DNA of 64,000 nucleotides from positions 1 through 64,000 of the forward strand of contig JAJPJQ010000021.1 of assembly GCA_021324155.1 (NCBI GenBank). Direction: 5' to 3'. The translations under genes and the position numbers were made by a program. Shown here piece by piece: positions 25,375 through 33,524 of this stretch; the first letter of the stretch is position 1, and every line of letters starts with the position of its first letter. Source of the DNA: Pseudomonadota bacterium (GTDB lineage: Bacteria > Desulfobacterota > Binatia > UBA9968). The notes below the pieces were generated by a model. That model saw only the letters and a list, made by a program, of their open reading frames with translations. It did not search any database and had not been told where the DNA came from.

Positions 25375-26235
25375 TCACCGGCATTGCTCCGCCGCCTGCG
25401 TAAAGGCCCGCTTAAGCAAAACGCCGACGATGTGCTCTTTGTAATCTTTTGAGCCGTGCAAATCGCTGATTGCATCGCTCGCGCGTCCGGCGGCGGCGCC
25501 CGCCTCGTCGAGGCGGCGCGAGGCTTCGTCGAGCGATTTGCCACGTAGAAGCTCCTCGGCTGCGGAGACTCTGCGCGGCGTCGGCCCGGCGCAGCCGACC
25601 GCGATGCGGGCCTCGCGGACGGCATTGCCTTCGAGCGTCAGGAAAACCGCTACGCCGACGCTCGGGCGCTCCAGATAACCGAACTTCAAATACGCCCCGG
25701 CCGAGCGCGCCGGCAGGCGCGGAATGCGAATTTCCGCCAACAGCTCGTCGTCCGCCAAAGCGCTCTCGTAAGCATCGACGAAAAATTTTTCGATCGGGAT
25801 CTCGCGGCGATCGTTGCCTTTAGCTGCGATCACGGACGCGCCGAGCGCGAGCAAGAGCGTGCCGGGATCGGCGTGCGGTTCGGCGAAGCATAGGTTGCCG
25901 CCGATCGTGCCGACTTCGCGCACGCGAATATTCGCCACGTTTTTTTCCAGCGCCACCAAAGCCGGGAGGTGCTGCATTATCAGGCCGTCCGTCGCAAGAC
26001 GGCGGTGCGTGACGAGCGCGCCGATGCAAATCGAGCCGTTATCCAGCTTTATCTGATCGAGGCCGGGAATTTTTTTGACGTTAACGAGCCGCTCGTAGCG
26101 CGCGAGCCCTTCTTTCATCACCAGCAGCAGCTCCGTGCCGCCGGCATAGATGCGTGCGGTTTCGCCGTGGCGCGCGAGCAATGCGGAAGCTTCCGGAATG
26201 CTTCCCGGCTCTTCGAGGCGGAAGCGTCTGAGCAT
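25375..26235 (-). CDS. coxM: Molybdenum hydroxylase FAD-binding subunit (CoxM-like)
   Basis: The 286-residue FAD subunit has the two nucleotide-binding loops of the family, YAGGTELL (near residue 32) and TIGGNLCF (near residue 113), and a C-terminal CO dehydrogenase flavoprotein domain. It directly follows coxG (adjacent stop and start) and precedes coxS, so they form one transcript. Which substrate the complex oxidises depends on the large subunit, which is not in this window. Confidence 0.93.
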   Translation of the reverse strand: MLRRFRLEEPGSIPEASALLARHGETARIYAGGTELLLVMKEGLARYERLVNVKKIPGLDQIKLDNGSICIGALVTHRRLATDGLIMQHLPALVALEKNVANIRVREVGTIGGNLCFAEPHADPGTLLLALGASVIAAKGNDRREIPIEKFFVDAYESALADDELLAEIRIPRLPARSAGAYLKFGYLERPSVGVAVFLTLEGNAVREARIAVGCAGPTPRRVSAAEELLRGKSLDEASRRLDEAGAAAGRASDAISDLHGSKDYKEHIVGVLLKRAFTQAAEQCR

Positions 26236-26688
26236 CTAGGCGTTGGCCTCGAGCTTCTGTTTGAGATTGGCGGCGAACTGGTCCATTACCTGGTCGGCCT
26301 TGCGCTTGATCATGCTGTGGCCGAGCGTGGCGAGCTTGCCGAGAATGTCGACGTTGGCCGCGAGCACGAGCTTCGTCTGATCGCCGTCGCCGGCGAGGTT
26401 CACCTCGAGCTCGACTTTCATCCGACTGCCGATCTTGCTGTCACTGCCGCTCGCCACCGCTTTGATGTAGGAAAGCTCGCGGCTCTCGATCACGTCGATG
26501 TTCATCGGGAATTCGACGCGGAACGGGCCGACCTTCTCCAGCATGGTCGCGGTGTAGTGCTTTCCGGCCTCGACCGTGCCGGCCTCTTTACAGCCTGGGA
26601 CGCAGGCGATGAAGCGATCGACGTCCCAGAGAAAACGCCAAACCTTTTCTTTCGAGCTGCGAATATCGATTTCACGTTCGAAGCGCAA
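26236..26688 (-). CDS. coxG: CoxG-like SRPBCC protein
   Basis: The 150-residue protein has the CoxG/SRPBCC pattern: FEREIDIRSSKEKVWRFLWDVDRFIACVPGC (residues 3-33), a mid segment KIGSRMKVELEV and a C-terminal helix LGHSMIKRKADQVMDQFAANL. CoxG family members help anchor or mature molybdenum hydroxylases such as CO dehydrogenase. The start is a TTG with a good GGAGGA upstream; no better ATG exists. First gene of the coxG-coxM-coxS unit. Confidence 0.9.
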   Translation of the reverse strand: MRFEREIDIRSSKEKVWRFLWDVDRFIACVPGCKEAGTVEAGKHYTATMLEKVGPFRVEFPMNIDVIESRELSYIKAVASGSDSKIGSRMKVELEVNLAGDGDQTKLVLAANVDILGKLATLGHSMIKRKADQVMDQFAANLKQKLEANA

Positions 26689-26772
26689 GGGAAGGTTCCT
26701 CCGGAGATATTTTCACCTAGCTATCAAATACGTCTGGAACGCGCAAGCAGAGCGGCGCACGGCGGGAATTTA

Positions 26773-27738
26773 TCACGTGCCGGGATCGTCGACGACCACG
26801 TCTTTGACGTCCTTCAATTCCTTGCTGAGATAATCCTTCAGGCGTTTTTTCAAACGCTCCTCGATCTGCCGCACGCGCTCGCGGCTGATGCCGTAGCGCT
26901 CGCCAATCTCGCGCAGCGTGAGCGGCTCTTCGTTAAGCAGTCGCTCGCGGAAGATGACCAAATCCTTGTCCTTGAGACCGCTCGCGAACTGCTCGATCTT
27001 CTCCCCCAGCACCTGGCGATACTCCGCGTTGGCGACGCTCTCCTCGGGGTTCGCGCTGTTGTCCGGGAGAAAGCTCAGGAGCGTGGCCTCGCCGTCTTCG
27101 CCCATCGGCACGTCCGTCGAGACATCGCGGTTGGCGAGCCGCTGCTCCATCTCGATGACTTCCCCCTCTTTGACGTTGAGCCGCTCGGCGAGGAGCTTCG
27201 GCCCCGGAGTGAAGCCTTCAGCTTCGAGTCTTTCTTTTTCCTTCTGGAGATTAAAAAAGAGCTTGCGCTGGGCCTGTGTCGTCCCGATCTTGACCATGCG
27301 CCAGTCGTTGATGAGGTAGCGGATGATATAAGCGCGAATCCACCAGACAGCGTACGACGGAAAGCGGACGCCGCGGTAAGGGTCGAAATTCTTGACAGCC
27401 TCCATGAGGCCGATGTTCCCTTCCTGAATAAGATCGAGAAGATTACGGAACGCGCGCTGATATTCGCGCGCGATCATCACGACGAGCCGCAGGTTCGCCG
27501 TGACGAGCTTGTAGGCTGCCTGGACGCTCCCCTGCTCTTTGTATTCGAGCGCGAGCTTGTGCTCTTCCTCGCGGCTGAGAACGGGATAACGGCGGATTTC
27601 CGAGAGATAACGCTGCAGCGTGTCGGTTGGAACCAGCGCGTTCGCCAGCTTTTCCTCGGCCGCCGGGCCGGATTCATTATTAATATTGATCGCTTCGGCG
27701 AGCGGAATGTCTTCGCGGTTATCGGATGGCTTGGCCAT
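26773..27738 (-). CDS. rpoH: RNA polymerase heat-shock sigma factor RpoH (sigma-32)
   Basis: About 321 residues with sigma-70 region 2 (DLIQEGNIGLMEAVKNFDP, RFPSYAVWWIRAYI) and region 4.2 (LREIGERYGISRERVRQIEE). The RpoH box, QRKLFFNLQKEK, after region 2 distinguishes it from RpoD and RpoS, and region 1.1 is absent. It directs transcription of chaperone and protease genes. The ATG at 27738 was chosen over an in-frame TTG at 27756. It lies downstream of rpoZ on the same strand, an unusual pairing since rpoZ is more often followed by spoT. Confidence 0.93.
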   Translation of the reverse strand: MAKPSDNREDIPLAEAININNESGPAAEEKLANALVPTDTLQRYLSEIRRYPVLSREEEHKLALEYKEQGSVQAAYKLVTANLRLVVMIAREYQRAFRNLLDLIQEGNIGLMEAVKNFDPYRGVRFPSYAVWWIRAYIIRYLINDWRMVKIGTTQAQRKLFFNLQKEKERLEAEGFTPGPKLLAERLNVKEGEVIEMEQRLANRDVSTDVPMGEDGEATLLSFLPDNSANPEESVANAEYRQVLGEKIEQFASGLKDKDLVIFRERLLNEEPLTLREIGERYGISRERVRQIEERLKKRLKDYLSKELKDVKDVVVDDPGT

Positions 27739-27852
27739 TACATATCTCGAGGACAAGCGAACGGCGACTCAGCACGAAAAACTGGCGTGCTTTAAAATTT
27801 TAACCCGGAACAGGAAATCTGGCAAGATTGAGAAAAACGAAAGGGAGTCGCC

Positions 27853-28068
27853 TCAGGCGGCCCGTCCGGTGGGAGCGAGCGAGTTTTCCACTTTTTTTAC
27901 TTTGCCTTCAGCGATCTCGCGCAGGGCGACGACGACTTCGCGATTATCGGAGTCGATCAGAGGCTTGGCGCCTTTAAAAAGCTGGCGCGCGCGCTGCGCG
28001 GCGAGTATGACCAACTCGAAGCGGCTCGGAACTTTCTGTAGGCAATCTTCGACGGTAATACGGGCCAT
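27853..28068 (-). CDS. rpoZ: RNA polymerase omega subunit
   Basis: The 71-residue protein begins [20 protein letters not shown] and continues with [11 protein letters not shown], the classic omega sequence. The length is near the family's usual 70-90. It assists folding of beta-prime and binds ppGpp in proteobacteria. A strong GGAGGA stands before the ATG. rpoH follows about 115 bases downstream. Confidence 0.95.
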   Translation of the reverse strand: MARITVEDCLQKVPSRFELVILAAQRARQLFKGAKPLIDSDNREVVVALREIAEGKVKKVENSLAPTGRAA

Positions 28069-28135
28069 ACGATCCTCCGATTCGTCTTATAATTCACCAG
28101 ATTTCGCGGCGAGAGTCAACCGCGCAAGCCGAGCC

Positions 28136-28164
28136 TTGACAACCCAAGGCGCGGCTTTTATGGT
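28136..28164 (+). promoter_or_regulatory. Candidate promoter of the 28186 gene
   Basis: TTGACA (28136-28141), 17-base spacer, TATGGT (28159-28164, 4 of 6), then a Shine-Dalgarno GGGAGG at 28172. A start near 28171 would give a very short leader, which supports the TTG start at 28186. Confidence 0.5.
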
Positions 28165-28185
28165 TTGCGCACGGGAGGTAACCCA

Positions 28186-28671
28186 TTGCCGGGACTGCTG
28201 AAAAGAATCGAGCGAATATTCAGGCCGGAAGCGAACGGCCGCCAGGAATCCAACGATCCTCTCGATACCCTGATACAAAGCTATCGCGAGTTAAACCGCC
28301 TCGCCGCGCAAATCGCCGACCACGCGGAGCGCGCGCCTTACCCGGGAATGGCACAGACGCTACGGCGCGTCGCCGAAGAAAAGCGCTCCGTCGCCAACGC
28401 GCTCCGCGATAGGATAAACACTATCGGCGGAACACTCTACGAAATGCCGGTCGATATAGAATCGGGGGGCAACCACTGGGAGCGCATGGGCCGCGATTTG
28501 AGCGCCCATAGCACGCTGGAGACTCGTTTTTTGGAGCGCGCCGCGCGTTTGAACGAAAAAGCACCGGATGCCGCCGAGCTCCTGCGGCAGGCCGTCGAGC
28601 GGCAAAATCATCACGTGCGTCTTTTCATGGACCTGATCGCGCGCGCCGACCCTCAGGCACAACAGACGTGA
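28186..28671 (+). CDS. Hypothetical helical protein
   Basis: A 161-residue, mostly alpha-helical soluble protein without a recognised domain. Helices with regular Ala/Leu/Arg spacing run through TLIQSYRELNRLAAQIADHAE, RRVAEEKRSVANALRDRIN and ETRFLERAARLNEK, and the end QNHHVRLFMDLIARAD carries a His pair. The arrangement recalls a four-helix bundle of the ferritin-like kind, but the metal-ligand pattern is not convincing. The TTG start at 28186 is chosen because GGGAGG lies 8 bases upstream. Divergent from rpoZ, upstream of a binding-protein gene. Confidence 0.75.
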   Translation: MPGLLKRIERIFRPEANGRQESNDPLDTLIQSYRELNRLAAQIADHAERAPYPGMAQTLRRVAEEKRSVANALRDRINTIGGTLYEMPVDIESGGNHWERMGRDLSAHSTLETRFLERAARLNEKAPDAAELLRQAVERQNHHVRLFMDLIARADPQAQQT

Positions 28672-28697
28672 GTTTTCAGCCTCCGAAGGAGCGAGCA

Positions 28698-29690
28698 ATG
28701 CATAATCGCATCACGGCCGCGTCCGTGCTCATCGCACTCGCCGCGTTGACGGCAGGGACAAATGTCGCCGCCCAGGAAAAGGTCAGGATATCCTACAGCT
28801 CCGCCGACGCGACCAACTCTGTGTACTTCATCGCGCAGGAGCGCGGTTTCTATAAAAAATACGGCGTCGATACCGACCTGATCTATATCCAGAGCACGCC
28901 CATCAGCGTCACCAGCATCATCGCGGGCGATGTTAAAGTTGGCAATGCCGCCGGCAACGCGGTTGCGAGTGCGGTCGCGGGCGGCGTCGGTCTGGTCATG
29001 GTCGCCTGCTATATCAATACGCTGCCGTACGAACTGGTCGTCCAGGAATCGGTCAAGTCCGCGGAGGATCTCCGCGGCAAGAGCATCGGTATTAGCCGCA
29101 TCGGCAGCGCGTCGGACACCGCCGCTCACGTCTTGATACGCGGTTTGGGCTTAACGCCTGTGAAGGATGTGCCGATCATCCAGGTTGGCGGACCCGGAGA
29201 GCGGGCGGCGGCCTTCCGCGGCGGTCGCATCGTGGGCTTTCCCTCGCCGCCTGGGATCATCAAACTCGCGCAAGGAATGCCGCACAAGGTGCTGATCAGC
29301 ACCGCCGATCTACCGAAGCGCTTCGATTTTCCCTATATCTGCGCCAACACGACACGCCCCTTTTTGACGTCGCAGCGCGAGACAGTCCGGCGCATCGTCA
29401 TGGCGCTCATCGAGGCGACGCACTTCTTCAAGACGCGCAAGGAGGAGACGAAAAAGATCGTCGCCAAATACAGCCGGCAGGACAACGAAGGTTATCTGGA
29501 AGACTCGTGGCAGGCGATGGCGAAGCTTTACGAGCGAATACCCCTGGTCACCCGGCCGGGAATGGAAGCCCAGATCCAGGAGGCTGGCCGGAAGCCCGGC
29601 GTTAACTTGAAATTCGAAGATATCGTGGACGAGAGTATCGTGCGGGAGCTCGACAAGAACGGCTTTATTGGAAAGGTTTATAACCCCTGA
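28698..29690 (+). CDS. ABC transporter substrate-binding protein, NMT1/THI5 (SsuA/TauA-like)
   Basis: The 330-residue protein has a Sec signal peptide (TAASVLIALAALTAGTNVAAQ) and the NMT1 fold pattern: AQERGFYKKYGVDTDLIYI, AGDVKVGNAAGN, LRGKSIGISRIGSASD and GLTPVKDVPIIQVGG. The ATG at 28698 follows GAAGGAG. No permease or ATPase is next to it, so it is an orphan binding protein. The family takes up sulfonates, thiamine precursors, nitrate or aromatic acids; the ligand is unknown. It is a paralogue of the gene at 44245, with which it shares the SRxGSAxD and GLTPVKDV phrases. Confidence 0.88.
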   Translation: MHNRITAASVLIALAALTAGTNVAAQEKVRISYSSADATNSVYFIAQERGFYKKYGVDTDLIYIQSTPISVTSIIAGDVKVGNAAGNAVASAVAGGVGLVMVACYINTLPYELVVQESVKSAEDLRGKSIGISRIGSASDTAAHVLIRGLGLTPVKDVPIIQVGGPGERAAAFRGGRIVGFPSPPGIIKLAQGMPHKVLISTADLPKRFDFPYICANTTRPFLTSQRETVRRIVMALIEATHFFKTRKEETKKIVAKYSRQDNEGYLEDSWQAMAKLYERIPLVTRPGMEAQIQEAGRKPGVNLKFEDIVDESIVRELDKNGFIGKVYNP

Positions 29691-29711
29691 AACGCCTAAT
29701 TAGCCGCCGCT

Positions 29712-29945
29712 CTAATGCTCGGAAAACTTCGCGCGGACGTGGCCGGAAAAGGCCATATCCAGAGCGAGGCTCGCCGCGATAGCATCCCACGCCTCTTCCG
29801 GCTGAAGGCCTCCTGTGGCTTGGTACGAGCGCCACAAAGTGACGATCTCCTCGAGGGTCGGATAGTCGAAACCCTGCATCCCCGTCGTGTCTCTTAGAAC
29901 TTCGAGTTGGCTCATGCCCGGAGAAGAAAGCAAGCGATATGCCAC
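29712..29945 (-). CDS. Small hypothetical protein (uncertain)
   Basis: A possible 77-residue product from a GTG at 29945, containing FDYPTLEEIVTLWRSYQATG and EEAWDAIAASLALDMAFSGH. The helix-like composition is plausible for a real protein, but no family is recognised and no clear Shine-Dalgarno is seen. The start region borders a dispersed repeat. It could be a remnant. Confidence 0.35.
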   Translation of the reverse strand: MAYRLLSSPGMSQLEVLRDTTGMQGFDYPTLEEIVTLWRSYQATGGLQPEEAWDAIAASLALDMAFSGHVRAKFSEH

Positions 29946-29946
29946 G

Positions 29947-29982
29947 GCGATAAATACTTGATTTTCTAAGGAGAGGCACTGA
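29947..29982. repeat. Dispersed intergenic repeat, copy A
   Basis: GCGATAAATA (29947-29956) and GAGAGGCACTGA (29971-29982) are separated by 14 bases. The same two blocks in the same order recur at 45934-45966. The second block continues into GAACACAGG, reminiscent of the GGCACAGAGAACACAGAG-type repeats I know from environmental bacterial genomes. Confidence 0.55.
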
Positions 29983-29993
29983 GAACACAGGTA

Positions 29994-30053
29994 CTCCAGG
30001 GCGAAGTTTGGTTAGTAATTGCCGCAATTTGGTACAAAATTACTGTCCTGGAG
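29994..30053. other. Two-tier inverted repeat downstream of the RidA-like gene
   Basis: Outer arms CTCCAGG (29994-30000) and CCTGGAG (30047-30053) enclose inner arms AGTAATT (30014-30020) and AATTACT (30038-30044). The right side has only two bases between the arms, so the stems could stack with a 13-base bulge on the left. It lies 26 bases past the stop of the leftward RidA-like gene and may form a 3'-end structure. The rest of the 388-base gap (29691-30078) holds the doubtful small ORF and repeat A. Confidence 0.4.
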
Positions 30054-30078
30054 CGAGAGAAAAATCGTGATTCGGAGC

Positions 30079-30480
30079 TTAGTCGATGACGGCCACGGCT
30101 GAAATCTCCAGCATACAGTCCGGGTTGTAAAGACCCTTCACCTCGACCAGGGTAATGGCCGGGAAGTACTTGCCGAAAACTTCGCGGTAGCTGATCGCGA
30201 TCTCCTTTTTGGCGGCTAAGTAGGCGGGCAGATCGGTGACATACATGGTCAGCACCGCGATCTGGTTTGGCCTGCCCCCTGCGCCCTCAACCGCCAGCTT
30301 GAGGTTGCCCATGACCTGCCGCCATTGGGCCACGAAGTCACCCTTCCCTACCACCGCGCCGGTCGCGTCGAAAGGCGCCTGGCCAGCGATATAGACCGTC
30401 CTTCCGGAGTTGATCTTTGCGACGTGGGCGTAGCCAATGGGCCGCTCAAGCCCCGTCGGATTTAAAAGCTCGAAAGACAT
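30079..30480 (-). CDS. RidA/YjgF-like family protein (non-canonical)
   Basis: The 133-residue protein has the Rid fold pattern: YAHVAKINSGRTVYIAGQAPFDATG near the N-terminus (residues 18-42) and FPAITLVEVKGLYNPDCMLEISAVA at the C-terminus (residues 105-129). Canonical RidA has an Arg in the C-terminal segment that binds the enamine carboxylate; here that site reads NPDC, so imine deaminase activity is doubtful and a distant Rid subgroup is likelier. A very strong GAGGAGG precedes the ATG. It lies 18 bases after the LLM oxidoreductase gene, probably cotranscribed, which suggests a catabolic role. Confidence 0.88.
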   Translation of the reverse strand: MSFELLNPTGLERPIGYAHVAKINSGRTVYIAGQAPFDATGAVVGKGDFVAQWRQVMGNLKLAVEGAGGRPNQIAVLTMYVTDLPAYLAAKKEIAISYREVFGKYFPAITLVEVKGLYNPDCMLEISAVAVID

Positions 30481-30498
30481 CTTGCCTCCTCTCGAATA

Positions 30499-31497
30499 TT
30501 AGCCGCGGCCCCAGGCGGCGATGAAATGCCTTAATTCGCCGACGATGTCCGTCGACTGGGCTACGTACGGCAAAATCATGCGCGTAGCGCCGGCTTGTTC
30601 ATATGGTTTGAGTTTCTCGCGAACCTCGGCAATCGATGTCGCCGCAGCCATCGGCAGTCCTTCAAAAAGGCGATCCGTGATCAGCCGTCGCGCGGCGTGA
30701 AAGCCGCCGGATTTCCATGCCGCACGCATCGACTCGACTTCCTCGCCGAAACCCATGCGTGTTAGTAGATCGCGATAATAATCGGCCAGCGTGTAGTAGG
30801 TTATCGCGTGGCTGAGCGCCTCGCGCGCCTGCGCGCGCTCCGGCGCGACCGAGCAACGGACTTTGCAAATGATCTCCATCGCGGCGGGATCTTTTCCCGC
30901 CTCCTTGGCGCCATCCCTCACCTGCTCGGCGATGCGGCGAATTTCCGGCGGATTCGCCATGTTGATCAGCACGCCGTCGGTGAGCTTGCCGGCGAGCTTC
31001 GTCATCATCGGGCCGAAAGCTGCCAGGTAGATTGGAATTTTTCTACCCGAAGCCTTGAAGGCCATCTTGAAGCCGTGGGTGGAATAAAACTCGCCGTTGA
31101 AATCCAGCTTCTCGCCGCTCATCGCGCGCCGGACAATCTCCAAATATTCCTTCACGCGCGCGAGTGGTCGATCCGACGGCAGGCCGTGCCAGCCGGCGAT
31201 CGTCGGATTGGACACGCCTAGCCCGAGCAGGAAGCGGCCCTGCGACAGCTCGTCGAGGCCGAGGGTCTGGAGTGCGAGCGTCGCCGGCGTGCGCCCGAGG
31301 ATATGGTAAACCGCCGAGCCGATCTTGAGCGTCTTCGTCACGGCCGCCACCGCAGAAAGCATGACCGTCGGATCTTTATTGTTCGCCTCTCCGCCCCAGG
31401 CGCAGTCGAAGCCGTTCGCTTCCGCCATGCGCGCAAGCTCCGGAATCGCATCCATCGGCAGCTGCGCGCCGGAGTTGAACTCGATGTCGATTTTCAT
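30499..31497 (-). CDS. LLM class F420/flavin-dependent oxidoreductase
   Basis: The 332-residue protein is a luciferase-like TIM barrel: IPELARMAEANGFDCAWGGE, the flavin-site region AVYHILGRTPATLALQTLGLDELS, LGLGVSNP and VKEYLEIVRRAMSGE are all typical. The IPIYLAAFGPMMTKLAG segment also matches F420-dependent members. It likely oxidises or reduces a small organic substrate. Substrate and cofactor cannot be chosen between FMN and F420. First gene of a unit with the RidA-like gene. Confidence 0.9.
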   Translation of the reverse strand: MKIDIEFNSGAQLPMDAIPELARMAEANGFDCAWGGEANNKDPTVMLSAVAAVTKTLKIGSAVYHILGRTPATLALQTLGLDELSQGRFLLGLGVSNPTIAGWHGLPSDRPLARVKEYLEIVRRAMSGEKLDFNGEFYSTHGFKMAFKASGRKIPIYLAAFGPMMTKLAGKLTDGVLINMANPPEIRRIAEQVRDGAKEAGKDPAAMEIICKVRCSVAPERAQAREALSHAITYYTLADYYRDLLTRMGFGEEVESMRAAWKSGGFHAARRLITDRLFEGLPMAAATSIAEVREKLKPYEQAGATRMILPYVAQSTDIVGELRHFIAAWGRG

Positions 31498-31588
31498 TGT
31501 GACCTTAAATGCGCCGGAATTTTTGCAGTCGGAAGCTAGCCGATAACATCAATCGAACTGTGGATCAACCATCGTCGCCCAAAGTACA

Positions 31589-31617
31589 TTGACAACCTCG
31601 ATGAACGATTGGAAAAT
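31589..31617 (+). promoter_or_regulatory. Candidate promoter of the DinB-family gene
   Basis: TTGACA (31589-31594), 17-base spacer and GAAAAT (31612-31617) precede the gene at 31648, which has AAAGGA as Shine-Dalgarno. Confidence 0.4.
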
Positions 31618-31647
31618 CTCCGCTGTCGGCACAGAAAGGAATCGAAA

Positions 31648-32196
31648 ATGATCGCCAACGATATTTTCCTCGACGCGTTCGCGCGCGTTTACGAATCGCT
31701 GCATCGCACGCTGGCGGATCTAGACGAGGACGAGCTCGCGCGCGAGCCGCATCCGTCTATCGGCTGGCTCGCCTGGCGGCTCACGCGGGTCATGGACAGC
31801 AACGTCGCACAGCTCTCCAGTCGCGAGCAGCTCTGGATTGCCAATGGCTGGGCGGCTCGCTTCGGCATGCCGCCCGAGCCCGCCGATTACGGCCGCTCGC
31901 ACACGCACACGCGCGAGCAGGTGGGCGCGTTTCGAGCGCCGGCGAAATTGCTGCTTGCGTATCACGACGTCGTGTACGAGGTGACAAAATCATTCTTAAA
32001 ATCGCTCAGCGCCGAAGACCTGGCGCGCGAGCTCGACGAGCCCAGATTTCAGCCGCCTCCGACCGTCGCCGTGCGCCTTGTCAGTGTGTTGGAAAACGCG
32101 ATGACGAACGAAGGGCAGATTATTTATTTGAAGGGCTACCATCGCCTCGGCGGCTATTTCCCGCACGAGGCGAAGGACCCGAGCGGGTATCGGTAA
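31648..32196 (+). CDS. DinB-family (DinB_2) four-helix protein
   Basis: A 182-residue protein with a DinB-type pattern: IFLDAFARVYESLHRTLADL, PSIGWLAWRLTRVMDSNVAQL, REQLWIANGWAARFG and a C-terminal AMTNEGQIIYLKGYHR helix, similar to metal-dependent thiol transferases of the DinB/YfiT group. The canonical His triad is only partly visible: one expected His (usually in the HLxHxxD-type helix) appears as Arg/Met. The start at 31648 is preferred because of the AAAGGA upstream. Confidence 0.75.
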   Translation: MIANDIFLDAFARVYESLHRTLADLDEDELAREPHPSIGWLAWRLTRVMDSNVAQLSSREQLWIANGWAARFGMPPEPADYGRSHTHTREQVGAFRAPAKLLLAYHDVVYEVTKSFLKSLSAEDLARELDEPRFQPPPTVAVRLVSVLENAMTNEGQIIYLKGYHRLGGYFPHEAKDPSGYR

Positions 32197-32213
32197 CGTA
32201 TTATTGAGGCTTC

Positions 32214-32828
32214 ATGAGCAACACAGATGACCGCAATCTCGCGTGCCGAACAGCACCTAAAGATCCGGAGCGCGCTTTGCAATTCGCACGTCGAATTCCT
32301 GACCATTGGTTCCGTGCTCAAGCATTGTCATGTGTCGCACGGTACACAACGGGGAAGCAAGTTGAGCAACTAGCACGCGAAGCGTTGCGTACTGCGCGTC
32401 AGAGTGAGGATGCCTACAAAACGACCGCAGTTTCAGCTTGGCCCATTCGGGCGCTGATCGAATGCGATCGCATCCAAGCAGCCGAAGCCGCTCTCAAAGA
32501 GGTTCTTCAAGATATTCCGCAAATTCAACCTCTTGCCTCCCGAGCCGAAGCTTTAGCCTTACTGTGGCAGGCAGTATTCCCAGCGGGCAATGTGTTTCGA
32601 GACGCGGTGTTGAAAACGATAACAAGCTGCTGTGACCCCGATGGCCATTGGCGATCGGCCCGTCTCTATCGGTGCGTCGCATGGACGTTCGCCTCCGAGA
32701 ACACGACCACCGCAAAAGCTTTTGTTGAGGGAATGCCCGATGGTAAAGCAAAGCTCACGGCAATGAAATTATTGCGTGCCGGAAAGGCCTATCCGCCACG
32801 AGAATTCTTTGCCGACGGGCGGACTTGA
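32214..32828 (+). CDS. Hypothetical helical-repeat protein, atypical composition
   Basis: A 204-residue soluble protein without recognised family. It reads as alpha-helical repeats: PERALQFARRIPDHWFRAQALS, QLAREALRTARQSEDAYKTT, IQAAEAALKEVLQDI, similar in rhythm to TPR/HEAT-like arrays. Codon use is less GC-rich than neighbours, with many codons ending in A or T (for example around 32340-32420), which suggests transfer from elsewhere. It begins 17 bases after the DinB-type gene. Confidence 0.7.
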   Translation: MSNTDDRNLACRTAPKDPERALQFARRIPDHWFRAQALSCVARYTTGKQVEQLAREALRTARQSEDAYKTTAVSAWPIRALIECDRIQAAEAALKEVLQDIPQIQPLASRAEALALLWQAVFPAGNVFRDAVLKTITSCCDPDGHWRSARLYRCVAWTFASENTTTAKAFVEGMPDGKAKLTAMKLLRAGKAYPPREFFADGRT

Positions 32829-32903
32829 GGTTAGTTAACCATCCACCGGTTGCATTCCCGCCCACCCTCATTTAAAGATCAAACAAAAAATCAGGAGGCC
32901 CGC

Positions 32904-33521
32904 ATGCCGCCCGAACGCCCGATCAAGCTTTACGATTTCGCTAGCTCGCCCAACTGCCAGCGCGTCGTGGTCGTCCTGGAGGAGAAAAAACTTCCCTACG
33001 AGAAAGTGCCGATCGATCTCAAGAAGATGGAGCAGAAAAAACCCGACTTCTTGAAGCTCAATCCTTACGGCAAGGTTCCGGTGATCATCGACGGCGCGAC
33101 CGTGCTCTACGAGTCGCTCGTCATCAACGAATACCTGGAAGAAAAATATCCCGAGACGCCGCTGCTGCCGAAAGACGCCGGCAAACGCGCAAAAGCGCGC
33201 ATCCTGCTGGATTACGGGATGAATCATCTCGACGGGCCTTATCAGAAAATACGCAAAGAGATGATGAAGGACGAGAAAGAGCGCGATCAGCAGCTCATCG
33301 AAGGCGCGCGCAAGGAGCTCAAACACTTGCTCGGCCGCCTGGAGCGCGAGCTCGGCGATCAGGCGTATCTAGCCGGCGACTTCTCACTTGTCGACGCCGC
33401 GCTGATCCCGAGATTCGTGCGGTTGGCCGGCATGGGAGTGCTGCCCGATCCGTCGCTGCCGAACATAGGAAAATGGATCGAGCGCATGAAGCAGCGCCCG
33501 TCGGTGCAGAAAATTCTATAG
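32904..33521 (+). CDS. Glutathione S-transferase (Cys/Ser type)
   Basis: The 205-residue protein has the thioredoxin-like N-domain (LYDFASSPNCQRVVVVLEEK, then NPYGKVPVIIDGATVLYES with the cis-Pro VPV and the ES glutathione contacts) and the all-helical C-domain (DFSLVDAALIPRFVRL). The start at 32904 follows AGGAGG. It conjugates or reduces substrates with glutathione or a similar thiol. It is useful as a paralogous comparison for the gene at 56314, which carries a UGA in the equivalent active-site loop. Confidence 0.92.
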   Translation: MPPERPIKLYDFASSPNCQRVVVVLEEKKLPYEKVPIDLKKMEQKKPDFLKLNPYGKVPVIIDGATVLYESLVINEYLEEKYPETPLLPKDAGKRAKARILLDYGMNHLDGPYQKIRKEMMKDEKERDQQLIEGARKELKHLLGRLERELGDQAYLAGDFSLVDAALIPRFVRLAGMGVLPDPSLPNIGKWIERMKQRPSVQKIL

Positions 33522-33524
33522 CGC

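Noticed and set aside
25969-27795. A 608-codon open frame on the + strand opposite coxM, coxG and rpoH
   Set aside because: It mirrors the codons of well-conserved genes on the other strand; the translation has no domain and is a GC-rich shadow frame.
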